Positions 50,929 to 60,568 of a DNA stretch of 64,000 nt are shown here, piece after piece. Source of the DNA: Halonatronomonas betaini (GTDB taxonomy: Bacteria > Bacillota > Halanaerobiia > Halanaerobiales > Halarsenatibacteraceae); the NCBI RefSeq assembly GCF_015666175.1, contig NZ_JADPIE010000002.1, positions 248,001 through 312,000 of the forward strand. Direction: 5' to 3'. The notes under the pieces are model-generated. The model saw nothing but the letters and a program-made list of their open reading frames with translations. It had not been told where the DNA came from and ran no database searches. Positions within the stretch are counted from its first letter, which is position 1. Each line of letters opens with the position of its first letter. The translations under genes and the position numbers were made by a program.

Positions 50929-52040
50929 TATTTATTCTCCTCCTGCCACCAATCTTCTACAATCTCAACTGCTTTCTCTGAATTCCTGGCCCATCCATCT
51001 GCCCCAGTCTTCTTCCAGAGTCCAGGATTTTCATTAAAGACTTTACCACCAACAAAAATTTTTAAATCTTCAAGCTCTGGAGTAGCTTTAATCTTATTAA
51101 CTGCATTTATAAGATTTTCTAAATTAAAACTCATAGAAACTGATAATCCTAGAGCAAATGGCTTATGGTCGACCAATAACTTAATTAAATCAATTAAAGG
51201 AGTATCTGCCCCTAAATACTTAACATCCCAACCTTCTAATTCCAGAGAATCTGCAATTATTCTTGCTCCTAGCTCATGAAATTCATTGGCAATTGATGTA
51301 ATTACAATCTTACCTTTTTCGGAAATATTATCTAAAAAATTCATGTAAATATTTGAGAGAACTCTTGAAGAAATTGAAGAAGCCATATGTTCTTCTGCTA
51401 TTGATACTTTGCCATTTTCCCAGAGTTCGCCAACTTCATAAAGAGCATTTTTAATTACATATTCAAAAAAATCTCTAGCATCTTCTTTTGTTTCTATAAT
51501 TTCTTTAGATAGTTTATCTGCTTCAAGATGATCTCCAGCTAAAAGATACTGTAAAAATTGGCTATATGTCTTCTGCCATTTCTCAGGAATCTCTTCATTA
51601 TTTACTTTTACTTCTTTTGAAAGCTGAATGATATTTTCATGATTATCTAAAATCCATTTATAGACAGCTATTATCTCTTCTCTGAACTCAGGTTTTATGA
51701 ATTCCTTAACTGCCTCAATCCAGACCTTAATTTCAACCCGGAAATATTTATAACTGAAACCCTGATTATAATAAGCCTTATATACCCAGGGTAACGTTGT
51801 TTTAAATAGCTGATAGTCATTAATTTGGAAAAGATTACTCATGAATTTTGCATTATTTTCATTGAGATCATGCATGGTACTTAAGGAATTATAACCGATT
51901 AATTTATTAATATCATCTCTACTATTCAAAGTATTATTAACTCTATTGATAATTAGATTTAACTTATCTTTATATTCATTAGCAACTTCGCTTGGAATAT
52001 CAGGTAGACTTGAAATATCAAGCTGACTATTATTAACCAT
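50928..52040 (-). CDS. Cobalamin-binding sensor protein, CarH/MtR-like
   Basis: 370 residues. The N-terminal about 170 residues are helical and of unknown type. A helical B12 cap follows, with the motif W(9x)EH (LWENGKVSIAEEHMAS, about 210-226), the signature of AdoCbl photoreceptors that sense light through the upper axial ligand. The Rossmann B12-binding domain has the lower axial His in NEFHELGA and the usual LGADTP and LGLSVSMS segments. There is no DNA-binding domain, so output is presumably protein-protein, most likely onto the diguanylate cyclase encoded next. AGGAGATATAATT precedes the ATG. Light sensing is inferred from the motif only. Confidence 0.82.
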   Translation of the reverse strand: MVNNSQLDISSLPDIPSEVANEYKDKLNLIINRVNNTLNSRDDINKLIGYNSLSTMHDLNENNAKFMSNLFQINDYQLFKTTLPWVYKAYYNQGFSYKYFRVEIKVWIEAVKEFIKPEFREEIIAVYKWILDNHENIIQLSKEVKVNNEEIPEKWQKTYSQFLQYLLAGDHLEADKLSKEIIETKEDARDFFEYVIKNALYEVGELWENGKVSIAEEHMASSISSRVLSNIYMNFLDNISEKGKIVITSIANEFHELGARIIADSLELEGWDVKYLGADTPLIDLIKLLVDHKPFALGLSVSMSFNLENLINAVNKIKATPELEDLKIFVGGKVFNENPGLWKKTGADGWARNSEKAVEIVEDWWQEENK

Positions 52041-52191
52041 AATTATATCTCCTCTCATGATTAATCAGGCCTATTATCTTATTTCTCTAAATAATCAAAA
52101 ATACCTGCAATTGTAGAGAATTATTATAAATGATATAATTAAAAACAATCTACATTATTGTTTTAAGTAATTTAATTAGGAGTGTAATTTT

Positions 52192-53994
52192 ATGAATCGT
52201 GACCAGTTTATGGTTATAAATAGAAAAGATATGGAAGCAAGAGAATGGCAACAACTGGATTTTATAATAGTTACCGGTGATGCCTATATTGATCATCCTT
52301 CGTTTGGAACAGCAATCATAGCCCGAGTACTTGAGGATGCCGGTTTTAAAGTCGGTATAATTGCCCAGCCTGACTGGCGATCTATCGAGGATTTCAAAAA
52401 ACTTGGTAAACCTGGACTTGGCTTTTTAGTCACTGCTGGCAATATGGACTCAATGGTCAGCCATTATACAGTTAATCAACGGAAGCGGAGGGATGATGCC
52501 TATTCACCTGGTGGCCAATCTGGCAGGCGACCTGATCGGGCTACCATCGTTTATTGCAATAGGTTAAAGGAAGCTTACAAAGATGTCCCGATTATAATTG
52601 GTGGAATTGAAGCCAGTCTCAGACGTTTCGCCCATTATGATTACTGGGATGATGAAGTTAGGAGGTCGATTTTATTTGACAGCCGGGCTGACCTCTTAGT
52701 TTATGGCATGGGTGAAAGACAGATTGTTGAAATTGCAGAGAATCTTGATAGTGGCCTTGATATAGAATATATCCGACATATTCCAGGTACCTGCTATATT
52801 ATCGGAGATAAGGACAATCTTTATGGTGGAATTGAACTGAATTCCTATGAAGAAGTTGCAGCAGATAAGAGAAAGTATGCTAAAAGTTTTAAGATCCAGT
52901 CTGATGAACAAGATCCCATTCGGGGAAACATCTTAATTCAACGCCATAAAGATCGCTATTTGGTTCAAAATCCCCCTGCTAAACCTTTAGATAGGGAGAT
53001 GATGGACTTAGTATACTCTCTACCTTATCAGCGAGATTATCATCCAGCATATGAATCTGCTGGCGGGGTACCGGCTATCAGGGAGGTTAAATTTAGTATA
53101 ACCAGCTCCCGGGGCTGTTATGGTGGCTGTTCTTTCTGTGCCTTAAATTTTCATCAGGGCCAGATGGTCGTTGGCCGGAGCAAATCATCAATTGTTGCAG
53201 AGGCAAAAAAGATAATTGCTGATGATGATTTTAAGGGCTATATCCATGACGTCGGTGGGCCGACTGCTAACTTTAGAAATCCGGCCTGTGAAAAGCAACT
53301 TCATAAAGGTGTCTGTAAGGATAAAGAATGTCTCTTTCCTGAGCCATGTGGCAACCTTAAGGTCGACCATAGCGAATACCTTGATATTTTAAGAACTTTA
53401 AGAAATCTTGAAGGTGTTAAGAAAGTCTTTATCCGCTCCGGATTAAGATTTGATTATATAATGGCTGATAATGATGATACCTTTTTTGAAGAGCTCTGCA
53501 AACACCATGTGAGTGGACTGCTAAAAGTGGCACCAGAGCATATCTCACCAGAGGTCCTGGAATTAATGGGCAAACCTGATAGCCAGGTCTTTGATAAATT
53601 TAGGGAGAAGTTTTATAGAATTAACGATAAAATTGATAAAGAGCAATACCTGGTACCCTATCTTATTTCCAGCCATCCTGGCAGCACTCTGAAATCGGCA
53701 ATTGAACTGGCTGAATATTTAAGGGATATTGGCCATCAGCCTGAGCAGGTCCAGGATTTTTATCCGACACCAGGAACTTCATCAACTACAATGTATCATA
53801 CCGGATACGACCCTAAAACTATGGAACAGGTCTATGTCCCAAAATCCCGTAAGGAAAAGAAGATGCAGCGAGCACTGCTCCAGTATAGGTATTCCAGAAA
53901 TTATAATCTGGTCTACGAAGCATTGCAAAAAGCCGGTCGAGAAGATTTAATTGGCAACCACGACAAGGCATTAATCAAGGATAAATATGCATAA
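52192..53994 (+). CDS. YgiQ family radical SAM protein
   Basis: 600 residues. An N-terminal B12-binding-like segment with [13 protein letters not shown]-type start ([17 protein letters not shown]) leads to the radical SAM cluster [12 protein letters not shown] (CxxxCxxC, about 308-315). C-terminal YgiQ features include [25 protein letters not shown] and [11 protein letters not shown]. Family members are conserved in anaerobes and of unknown reaction; a methyltransferase- or tRNA/protein-modifying role is possible. The ATG follows TTAGGAGTG. Monocistronic. Confidence 0.92.
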   Translation: MNRDQFMVINRKDMEAREWQQLDFIIVTGDAYIDHPSFGTAIIARVLEDAGFKVGIIAQPDWRSIEDFKKLGKPGLGFLVTAGNMDSMVSHYTVNQRKRRDDAYSPGGQSGRRPDRATIVYCNRLKEAYKDVPIIIGGIEASLRRFAHYDYWDDEVRRSILFDSRADLLVYGMGERQIVEIAENLDSGLDIEYIRHIPGTCYIIGDKDNLYGGIELNSYEEVAADKRKYAKSFKIQSDEQDPIRGNILIQRHKDRYLVQNPPAKPLDREMMDLVYSLPYQRDYHPAYESAGGVPAIREVKFSITSSRGCYGGCSFCALNFHQGQMVVGRSKSSIVAEAKKIIADDDFKGYIHDVGGPTANFRNPACEKQLHKGVCKDKECLFPEPCGNLKVDHSEYLDILRTLRNLEGVKKVFIRSGLRFDYIMADNDDTFFEELCKHHVSGLLKVAPEHISPEVLELMGKPDSQVFDKFREKFYRINDKIDKEQYLVPYLISSHPGSTLKSAIELAEYLRDIGHQPEQVQDFYPTPGTSSTTMYHTGYDPKTMEQVYVPKSRKEKKMQRALLQYRYSRNYNLVYEALQKAGREDLIGNHDKALIKDKYA

Positions 53995-54000
53995 TTATTA

Positions 54001-54046
54001 CTTTGTGAAATTTGCTAAAAGATACCACCTGGTAACCGTCGGGTAA
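54001..54046 (+). repeat. Dispersed 46-bp repeat, copy 2
   Basis: Matches 19384-19429. Contains GGTAACC twice, starting at 54031 and 54042, 11 bases apart. It lies directly behind the radical SAM gene and about 90 bases before the LtaS-like gene. Confidence 0.55.
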
Positions 54047-54137
54047 CCGGCAATCATATATAATAAACAAAATACAAAGCGAATAATATTCATTTTTTTA
54101 GCATATTATTCATTTGATTCTAAAGGAGTTGATACTT

Positions 54138-55994
54138 ATTAATAAAGCAAAAACTTCTTATTATATTAATAATTCATTTCAATTATATATTCTTTTAGCT
54201 TTTTTATTTAAATATAATTATATTCTCTTGATATTTTTTAATGTCCCCTCTTATCTCGGCCTGATTATAAGGAATCTGACAATAATTTTATTCTATCTCC
54301 TGATAATAACTCCGTTTATCAGGCAAAGAAAATCAAGTAAACTTTACTGGACATATATCATATTTTCAATAATATTTTTTGTTGGCTACCTCTATTATTC
54401 TTATTTCGGTAATTACTTTAGTATTATAGATTATCTAATGAGTGAGAATACAGGCCGTTATGGTAATATGAGAATATTCTTTGAAAATATAAATCCTTTA
54501 ATATTGCTTGGTTTCTTTTTAGATATTTCTTTTATTTCATTTCTATATTATAAGTTTAAAAATAATAGAAAGTCTTTCCAGAAAACCTTAAGTTTTAAAT
54601 ACAGCAAAAAGCGTCTGACAGTTTATCTAATCATGGTCTTACTGCTTCTGATTGGCCAGGTTTATTATACCAACAATATATTTGATGGTTATGGCCCCCA
54701 GGAACTTTATCATAGATCTAGCTCTAAATTTGTTAATGTCTATGGTTATTTTCCTCTATATCTGATGGAAATATACGAACAAGTCAACCCTTATCAGGCC
54801 AAATCTAAATACGATATGCCTGTTCCAGACTTTATTGATAATGAACTTGCAGGCCGTGGTTTAATTGATGGTGAAACAAATATAATAGTAATCCAGGTTG
54901 AATCCTTAGATGAGAAGATGATCAATCACGAACATAATAATCAGGAAATCACCCCTTACCTTAATAAATTAAAAAATAAAAGCCTCTACTTTCCTAATTT
55001 TATTGTCCAGCATATTAGAGCTAGCTTTAATGCTGACTTTTCTTTTTTAACATCTTTATACCCGGTTAATAAAAATTATACTTATCGAATAAATGATATG
55101 AGTCAATTTCAATCAATTACAAATATTTTAAATCAAACCGGCTACCAGACCCTGGCTTTTCACGGTTATGAAGGTGATTTCTTTAATAGAGATGTCGCTT
55201 TTAACGAACTCGGCTTCGATAAGTTCTATACTGAGGATGATTACTCATTTGATCATATTGTTATGGAAACAGATAGGGACCTGGGAGTTAATGATTATGA
55301 TTTCTTTAAACAATCCCTTGATTTTTTAGAAGAAGCCAGTGAACCTTTTTTCGGATTCTTTATAACTGTCACCAGTCATAATCCTTTTGACTACTATCCC
55401 CAATCTGAAGAAGTCGAAGCTTTTAAAGATATTGATGACCAACTGGTAAGGAATTTATATAATTCTTTATCATTTGTCGATAGTTCTATTGAAATGTTTA
55501 TTAATGAGCTTGAAGCCAGAAGCTTAAAGGAGAATAGCCTGATAATTATCTATTCAGATCACGAATCATTAATAAATAGGGAATCTTACAGCTCTGGCAG
55601 AAAATATGAACTAAGTAGAAATATTAAACAGCCTGAACATGTCCCCCTGTTTATCAAGCATCCAGATATCGAACCAGCGATTGATGAAAGAGCAGTTAGT
55701 ATCCTTGATCTTTCACCAACTATTCTTGATTTATTAGGCAAAAAAGAAATGCCTGAGGAATTCTTAGGAAAGTCGATATTTGATGATAAGGAGTATCCAA
55801 TACTTTATTTCCATGAAGTACCCCAGGTCTTATATCAGGACCATCTTTATTTAATTAATAATAAAAGGTTCCAACCTGTAGGAAAACTAAAAGATACTGA
55901 CAGACCAGAACCTGAAATATCTGAATCAGAAAAATCTAAATTAAGAGAGAAAATAAACTATCTGAGAAACCTCTATCTGACAAGAAGACGATGA
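54138..55994 (+). CDS. LtaS-like membrane phosphoglycerol transferase, putative ATT start
   Basis: 618 residues from ATT 54138, which follows AAGGAG by nine bases (AAGGAGTTGAT then four bases). The upstream TTG codons at 54114 and 54129 lack spacing from any ribosome site. Five N-terminal membrane spans (to about 190) precede an alkaline-phosphatase-fold domain (IIVIQVESLDE at about 250, TSHNPFDYY, IYSDHES and the EHVPLFIKHP segment) resembling lipoteichoic acid synthase. The nucleophile region reads RASFNADF where LtaS has GxTSDAEF, so Ser may replace Thr. In a diderm cell it may transfer phosphoglycerol or phosphoethanolamine to envelope glycans. Confidence 0.82.
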   Translation: MNKAKTSYYINNSFQLYILLAFLFKYNYILLIFFNVPSYLGLIIRNLTIILFYLLIITPFIRQRKSSKLYWTYIIFSIIFFVGYLYYSYFGNYFSIIDYLMSENTGRYGNMRIFFENINPLILLGFFLDISFISFLYYKFKNNRKSFQKTLSFKYSKKRLTVYLIMVLLLLIGQVYYTNNIFDGYGPQELYHRSSSKFVNVYGYFPLYLMEIYEQVNPYQAKSKYDMPVPDFIDNELAGRGLIDGETNIIVIQVESLDEKMINHEHNNQEITPYLNKLKNKSLYFPNFIVQHIRASFNADFSFLTSLYPVNKNYTYRINDMSQFQSITNILNQTGYQTLAFHGYEGDFFNRDVAFNELGFDKFYTEDDYSFDHIVMETDRDLGVNDYDFFKQSLDFLEEASEPFFGFFITVTSHNPFDYYPQSEEVEAFKDIDDQLVRNLYNSLSFVDSSIEMFINELEARSLKENSLIIIYSDHESLINRESYSSGRKYELSRNIKQPEHVPLFIKHPDIEPAIDERAVSILDLSPTILDLLGKKEMPEEFLGKSIFDDKEYPILYFHEVPQVLYQDHLYLINNKRFQPVGKLKDTDRPEPEISESEKSKLREKINYLRNLYLTRRR

Positions 55995-56008
55995 TTAAAC
56001 TGGATAAA

Positions 56009-57130
56009 TTATTTATTTTCTTTTTTATCTTTAACTATCTTGAGCTGATGGGCTTTCATAATATCCGAGCGGGTTAAAATACCTATCAGCTCACCATCTT
56101 CTATTACCATTAATCTCCCGATCTCTGACCTGGACATTTTCTTAAAGGCTTCAAAGAGATCTTCCTCAGGATGAACTGAAATAATATTGCAGGCCATAAC
56201 TTCTTCAACTGATTTTAATTCCTGGCTCTGCTCTGAAATATCCTTAATATCTTCAAGAGTCACGCAACCTGATAAGTTGCCCTCGCTATCAACAACTGGA
56301 TATCCTGAATGTTTTTCTTTAAGCATCTTATCTAATAACTCCGAGATAGTAATATCTTCTCTAACTGTTATCACCTTTTCGGTCATCAGATCCTTAACTT
56401 TAAATGGACCGAAGACATCCCGCATCAGACTGGTCTCTTTCTCCTGGCTTGCACCTATATAGATAAAGAATGCTATTAGCATAAGAATTATCTGGCCATA
56501 TAGAAAACCGTAAAAGCCCATAAGAAGGGCAAATGCTTTGCCAATTGCCGTTGCGATTTTAGTTGCCTTATAATGGCTTGTTTTCAGGGCTATTAATGAT
56601 CTGAGTATTCTACCACCGTCTGAAGGAAAGGCTGGCAACAGGTTAAATATAGCTAGAAAAATATTTATATAGCCGAGATAATAAACCATCAATCTAATAT
56701 CTGCATTAAATCCTGTAATCATAGGCCGAATAATAAAAAGAAGCAGACCGCCAAAGATCAGACTAAATAATGGCCCAGCTGCAGCCATTAATGCCTCGTC
56801 TTTTGGATTTTGAAGATCATCATCCATCTGGGCTACTCCACCGAGTAACATCAATGTTATACTATTTATTTTGATCCCTTTCTTCTGGGCAACCAGCGAA
56901 TGGGAAATCTCATGAAATGTCACACTGATAAAAAGCATTACCGCCAGAATAAAACCGATAATAAGTGGATTTAAAGCAACATTTCCTGGATCAATTGCAG
57001 CCATCCTGGCTATCTGGCCAATATTAGTCGCAATAACCCAGCTAAAAAAGGGGAGAATAATTAAAAAACTTACATGAATCCTTATTGGTATGCCAGCAAC
57101 TTTCATTATTGTTAATGAGCTTTTTAACAT
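56009..57130 (-). CDS. Site-2 protease (M50) with C-terminal CBS pair
   Basis: 373 residues. Zinc-binding HEISHS (HExxH, about 75) lies in a transmembrane helix and the third ligand Asp is in LPAFPSDGGRILRSL (about 172), as in SpoIVFB-like rhomboid-independent intramembrane proteases. Two CBS domains follow (about 240-365: VKDLMTEKVITVREDIT and VEEVMACNIISVHPEED), a common regulatory add-on that binds adenine nucleotides. It cleaves membrane-spanning regulators. The ATG used lies nine bases after GAGAGG; a GTG three codons earlier overlaps it. Target unknown. Confidence 0.92.
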   Translation of the reverse strand: MLKSSLTIMKVAGIPIRIHVSFLIILPFFSWVIATNIGQIARMAAIDPGNVALNPLIIGFILAVMLFISVTFHEISHSLVAQKKGIKINSITLMLLGGVAQMDDDLQNPKDEALMAAAGPLFSLIFGGLLLFIIRPMITGFNADIRLMVYYLGYINIFLAIFNLLPAFPSDGGRILRSLIALKTSHYKATKIATAIGKAFALLMGFYGFLYGQIILMLIAFFIYIGASQEKETSLMRDVFGPFKVKDLMTEKVITVREDITISELLDKMLKEKHSGYPVVDSEGNLSGCVTLEDIKDISEQSQELKSVEEVMACNIISVHPEEDLFEAFKKMSRSEIGRLMVIEDGELIGILTRSDIMKAHQLKIVKDKKENK

Positions 57131-57159
57131 ATATCTCACCCTCTCTATTATAAACCTGC

Positions 57160-59043
57160 TTAAGCTTTTAACTTAAATAAAGCTATAGCTCCAATAAATA
57201 TTGCCAGTATAATTAATATAACCTGGCTATAACTTAATGAATCTACCTCATTAATTCTTCCTGAACTTGCCTGATAATAATCTGATATTTCAGGGAGTTG
57301 ATCCCCTGATTCAAAGCTCTCAGCATACTCAATTATAGCCTCCCAGGTTTTTAAATTACCGGTTTCACCTTGAATCAAATACTCCTCCATCTCATCAATT
57401 ACCATTGGCTCCCCGTCACTATCTCTAGGTTTTAAATCCAGCCAGGGTATAGTCTCTTCAGCCAGGCTAATTAATGAGAGCATATGAGAATCTGTAACCA
57501 GATAATATAATTCATCCTCATCAAAAGTTTCATATTGATTTGAGTCCTCTAATTGATAACCATCACCAGTATAATTCTCTGCTGATAAAACTGCATTGGT
57601 CGTTGGCACTGGAAAATCTAGCACAGGTATATTAAAGAGCACTGTATTCTCAGGGTTATAACTATATCTGATACCAGAAAACTGCATGAAATGACGATCC
57701 TCTTGCACTACTGGTACCAGTGCGGCCACCTCTAATAAAGTTATTACTTCTTCACCAGTTAAATAAGCCCCAACTAATGGAAATCCATAATTGTTTTCTG
57801 GGCCAGTCCCCATAGTAGCAGGCTTAATTAAATCATACAATGCAATTTCACCAGTATTAGTTGCTGGAATTAATTCTCCTCTAATCTGGCCATTCCCTAG
57901 AAAAGCTATATCTACATCCTCCTCAAGGTATTGGTCAGAAATAAGCCTGATTGCGTCTGTCACAAAGTTCCCCATTGGATGCTCGGATTTATAAGGTTCT
58001 TTCTCAATTGGATAGTCGGTTCTGGCTATCGGTTCTCTAATATCATCAAACCTGCCGCCGGTCTCTTCTGAAATAAGCTGATTCAACGCTCCAATATAAT
58101 AATCTATCTCTCCCTGAATATTTGGGTCTTCTTCAATATTACTATCTAATTCCACAAGCTCATAGTTCTCCATTATTAGTTGATTTTCTGCAAATTGATA
58201 ATTAAAATCTATAACACCTAAATACTCAAGATACTCGCCTGCTTGAAATACTTTTGTATCATTTATAATAATCAGCTCAGTTAATAGATCATGAGAATGA
58301 CCACCAATTATTAGATCAATCTCACTAAATTCTTCAGCCAATTCCTTATCTTCAGTCAGGCCAGAATGGGTCAGGGCAATTATAATGTCAGCATCCTGGT
58401 CCTTTAAATTCTCAATTCTATTTTCAGCTTCAACTATTGGATCTTCAAATTCAAGTTGACCTGTATCAGGAGCTATAGAAGATGCATCTCTTCCGATTAA
58501 TCCGAATAAACCTATTTTTAAATCTTCTATCTCTATTATCTCTTCCTGTCTGTAATAATTATTAAATTGGTAATTCTCCGGACCATGTATATTACTGCCT
58601 AAAATTGTTGTCTCCTCTAAAGTTTGAGGATAACCGGCATAATCAAAAAACTCAATTAAAATATCAACTCCATAATCAAATTCATGATTACCTAAAACTA
58701 TTCCATCATAGCCAATCTGATTCATAATACTAATTTCAGCCCCATATCCTTCAGATGCCAGCCAGCTAAAAGGGGTCCCTCCTATTATATCTCCACCACT
58801 GAAGAGTAAAGTGTTATCCCTTTCAGCTCTGACATCCTGAACAGCTCCAGCCAGCCTGGCCAGGCCACCATAACTATTATCCTCATCCCCCTGAATTGCA
58901 TCTAGATATGGAGAATGAGGAACTATCTCAGAATGTTCATCATTGGTATGGAGGATTGTAAAATCTATTTCCTCAGCATCTATTCCTGGATTCATAATAA
59001 TCATAAGACTTATAAGTGATATTAAAATCAATTTTATTTTCAT
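57160..59043 (-). CDS. Exported 5'-nucleotidase / metallophosphoesterase (UshA-like)
   Basis: 627 residues. A signal peptide (about 20 residues, ending GIDAEE) is followed by the calcineurin-type metallophosphatase domain: LHTNDEHSEI, SGGDIIGG, GNHEFDYG (about 115), ALTHSGLT, GGHSHD (about 255). The 5'-nucleotidase C domain follows (DIAFLGNGQIRG, then LEVAALVPV, FSGIRYSYN). A C-terminal hydrophobic segment (about 600-622) with basic end suggests membrane anchoring. It hydrolyses nucleotides or related phosphoesters outside the inner membrane to salvage nucleosides, which fits with the nucleoside importer elsewhere in the window. AGGTGATAAA gives the ATG start. Confidence 0.92.
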   Translation of the reverse strand: MKIKLILISLISLMIIMNPGIDAEEIDFTILHTNDEHSEIVPHSPYLDAIQGDEDNSYGGLARLAGAVQDVRAERDNTLLFSGGDIIGGTPFSWLASEGYGAEISIMNQIGYDGIVLGNHEFDYGVDILIEFFDYAGYPQTLEETTILGSNIHGPENYQFNNYYRQEEIIEIEDLKIGLFGLIGRDASSIAPDTGQLEFEDPIVEAENRIENLKDQDADIIIALTHSGLTEDKELAEEFSEIDLIIGGHSHDLLTELIIINDTKVFQAGEYLEYLGVIDFNYQFAENQLIMENYELVELDSNIEEDPNIQGEIDYYIGALNQLISEETGGRFDDIREPIARTDYPIEKEPYKSEHPMGNFVTDAIRLISDQYLEEDVDIAFLGNGQIRGELIPATNTGEIALYDLIKPATMGTGPENNYGFPLVGAYLTGEEVITLLEVAALVPVVQEDRHFMQFSGIRYSYNPENTVLFNIPVLDFPVPTTNAVLSAENYTGDGYQLEDSNQYETFDEDELYYLVTDSHMLSLISLAEETIPWLDLKPRDSDGEPMVIDEMEEYLIQGETGNLKTWEAIIEYAESFESGDQLPEISDYYQASSGRINEVDSLSYSQVILIILAIFIGAIALFKLKA

Positions 59044-59119
59044 TTTATCACCTACCATATAATTATTATATAATAGTCTGGAGCAAATTTATATTAAATA
59101 ACTACATTAAATATTAGCA

Positions 59120-59773
59120 CTATTCGAGCGACCAGACAACTGTTACATTATCATAAGCTTTAACCTCATCGGGCGTAAAATCTAGACTCTCAGATAGCAT
59201 CATAGAATCTTCATAAGATACATTATAATCATGTCGAAATCTAACTTCGCTCCAATCGTAATCTACTCTCAAAACCTTACCTAGCTGGACACCGGCAGCT
59301 TCAACCAGAATTTCTGCCTTTATTCTAGCATCTTCAACAGCATTTTTAAGAAGCTGATTTTTTACAGCAGCTTTATCTTTAATTGTATAATCAATGGAGA
59401 ACTCTGGATTGGCCTCTGATTCTGTAATTGCATTAAGAATTTCCCCTAATCTAGCAGTATCTAAATCAAAGGCAATAAAAAGGTCATGACTGGCTTTATA
59501 ACCTTCAAAAACCCGTCGATAGTTATCATTTTTATCTTTATAACTGCTATATACAGTATTGACATTAAATCTCTTAGTTTTAATATCCTCTTTCTCAAAA
59601 TCAACAAAATATAGGGATTCTCTAAGTTGAGACAACTGTTTACTGGCAGCATTTAATGTATCATCATATTTATATTCAGCAGCAACTAAATCCAGGTCAA
59701 TTATTATCCAGTCTGGTGGTATCAAAACATTACCTGAACCTCTTACAGTTATAACCCTTGAATTACTAATCAA
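59120..59773 (-). CDS. SIMPL (DUF541) domain protein, no signal peptide
   Basis: 217 residues of a single SIMPL domain: VITVRGSGNVLIPPDW at the N-terminus, the KxxRFNVNTVYSSYKD region and LKNAVEDARIKAEILVEAAG near residue 150, followed by LGKVLRVDY. Most homologues are exported, but here the domain starts at residue 6 and the start is TTG preceded by AAAGGGG nine bases upstream, with no signal sequence. A cytoplasmic form is implied unless the true start lies elsewhere. Function unknown. Confidence 0.85.
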   Translation of the reverse strand: MISNSRVITVRGSGNVLIPPDWIIIDLDLVAAEYKYDDTLNAASKQLSQLRESLYFVDFEKEDIKTKRFNVNTVYSSYKDKNDNYRRVFEGYKASHDLFIAFDLDTARLGEILNAITESEANPEFSIDYTIKDKAAVKNQLLKNAVEDARIKAEILVEAAGVQLGKVLRVDYDWSEVRFRHDYNVSYEDSMMLSESLDFTPDEVKAYDNVTVVWSLE

Positions 59774-59845
59774 TTAAATCAACCCCTTTATATTTTATTG
59801 TATCTGCTTATAATTAACCATTAAAGAAAATTTTCCTGCAAAAAA

Positions 59846-59876
59846 AGAAAAACCCTCTATAAAAAATATAGAGGGC
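59846..59876 (-). terminator. Terminator of the rubrerythrin gene
   Basis: Minus-strand stem GCCCTCTATA/TATAGAGGG around a T-rich loop, followed by TTTTTCTTTTTTT. Confidence 0.85.
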
Positions 59877-59899
59877 GAAATAAATCAATTTATGAAGTT

Positions 59900-60475
59900 T
59901 TAATAATTAACTTCTTTTAACTCAAAGTATTTTTGACCATGCAGGCAGGCAGGACATTTTTTAGGCGCCTGTTCTCCTTCATGGACATAGCCACAGTTAT
60001 CGCATTTCCAGCGTGCTTTTTCGTCTCTGGCAAAGACTTTCTTCTCTCTTAAGTTTTCCAGTAACTTGAGAAATCTCTTCTCATGTTCTAATTCCACCTC
60101 TCCAATCTTATCAAAGGCTGCAGCTATTTTTGGAAAACCTTCTTCCCTGGCAACTTCAGCAAATTCTGGATAGAGTTCAGTATGTTCTTCATTCTCTCCT
60201 GATGCGGCATCTTCAAGGTTTTCTTCAGTATCTCCAATCCCGCCAGCAGGATAACTTGCTGTAATTTCAGCCATACCTCCATCTAAAAGATCAAAAAATC
60301 TTTTGGCATGTTCTTTCTCGTTTCTGGCTGTCTCCATAAAAATTGCTTCAATCTGTTTATAACCTTCTTTTTTAGCCTGAGAGGCATAATATGTATACCT
60401 ATTTCTGGCCTGCGACTCCCCGGCAAATGCTTTTAATAAATTCTCTTCTGTTTTTGTTCCCTTTAATTCTGACAT
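59900..60475 (-). CDS. rbr: Rubrerythrin
   Basis: 191 residues. The N-terminal diiron four-helix domain contains ESQARNRYTYY (residues 16-26), ARNEKEHAKRFF and GEVELEHEKRF carrying the Glu/His ligands, and a C-terminal rubredoxin domain binds iron with CDNCGY and CPACLH. It reduces hydrogen peroxide in anaerobes, taking electrons from rubredoxin or NADH oxidoreductases. GGAGGGATAAAG precedes the ATG; it has its own terminator. Full length, no unusual features. Confidence 0.95.
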   Translation of the reverse strand: MSELKGTKTEENLLKAFAGESQARNRYTYYASQAKKEGYKQIEAIFMETARNEKEHAKRFFDLLDGGMAEITASYPAGGIGDTEENLEDAASGENEEHTELYPEFAEVAREEGFPKIAAAFDKIGEVELEHEKRFLKLLENLREKKVFARDEKARWKCDNCGYVHEGEQAPKKCPACLHGQKYFELKEVNY

Positions 60476-60568
60476 CTTTATCCCTCCATTATTTTATTAT
60501 CAAACTCCATCATATTATATAATAGAAACTTTCTTAAATAAAGCTTTTTAACTATTTTAGACTGATTT

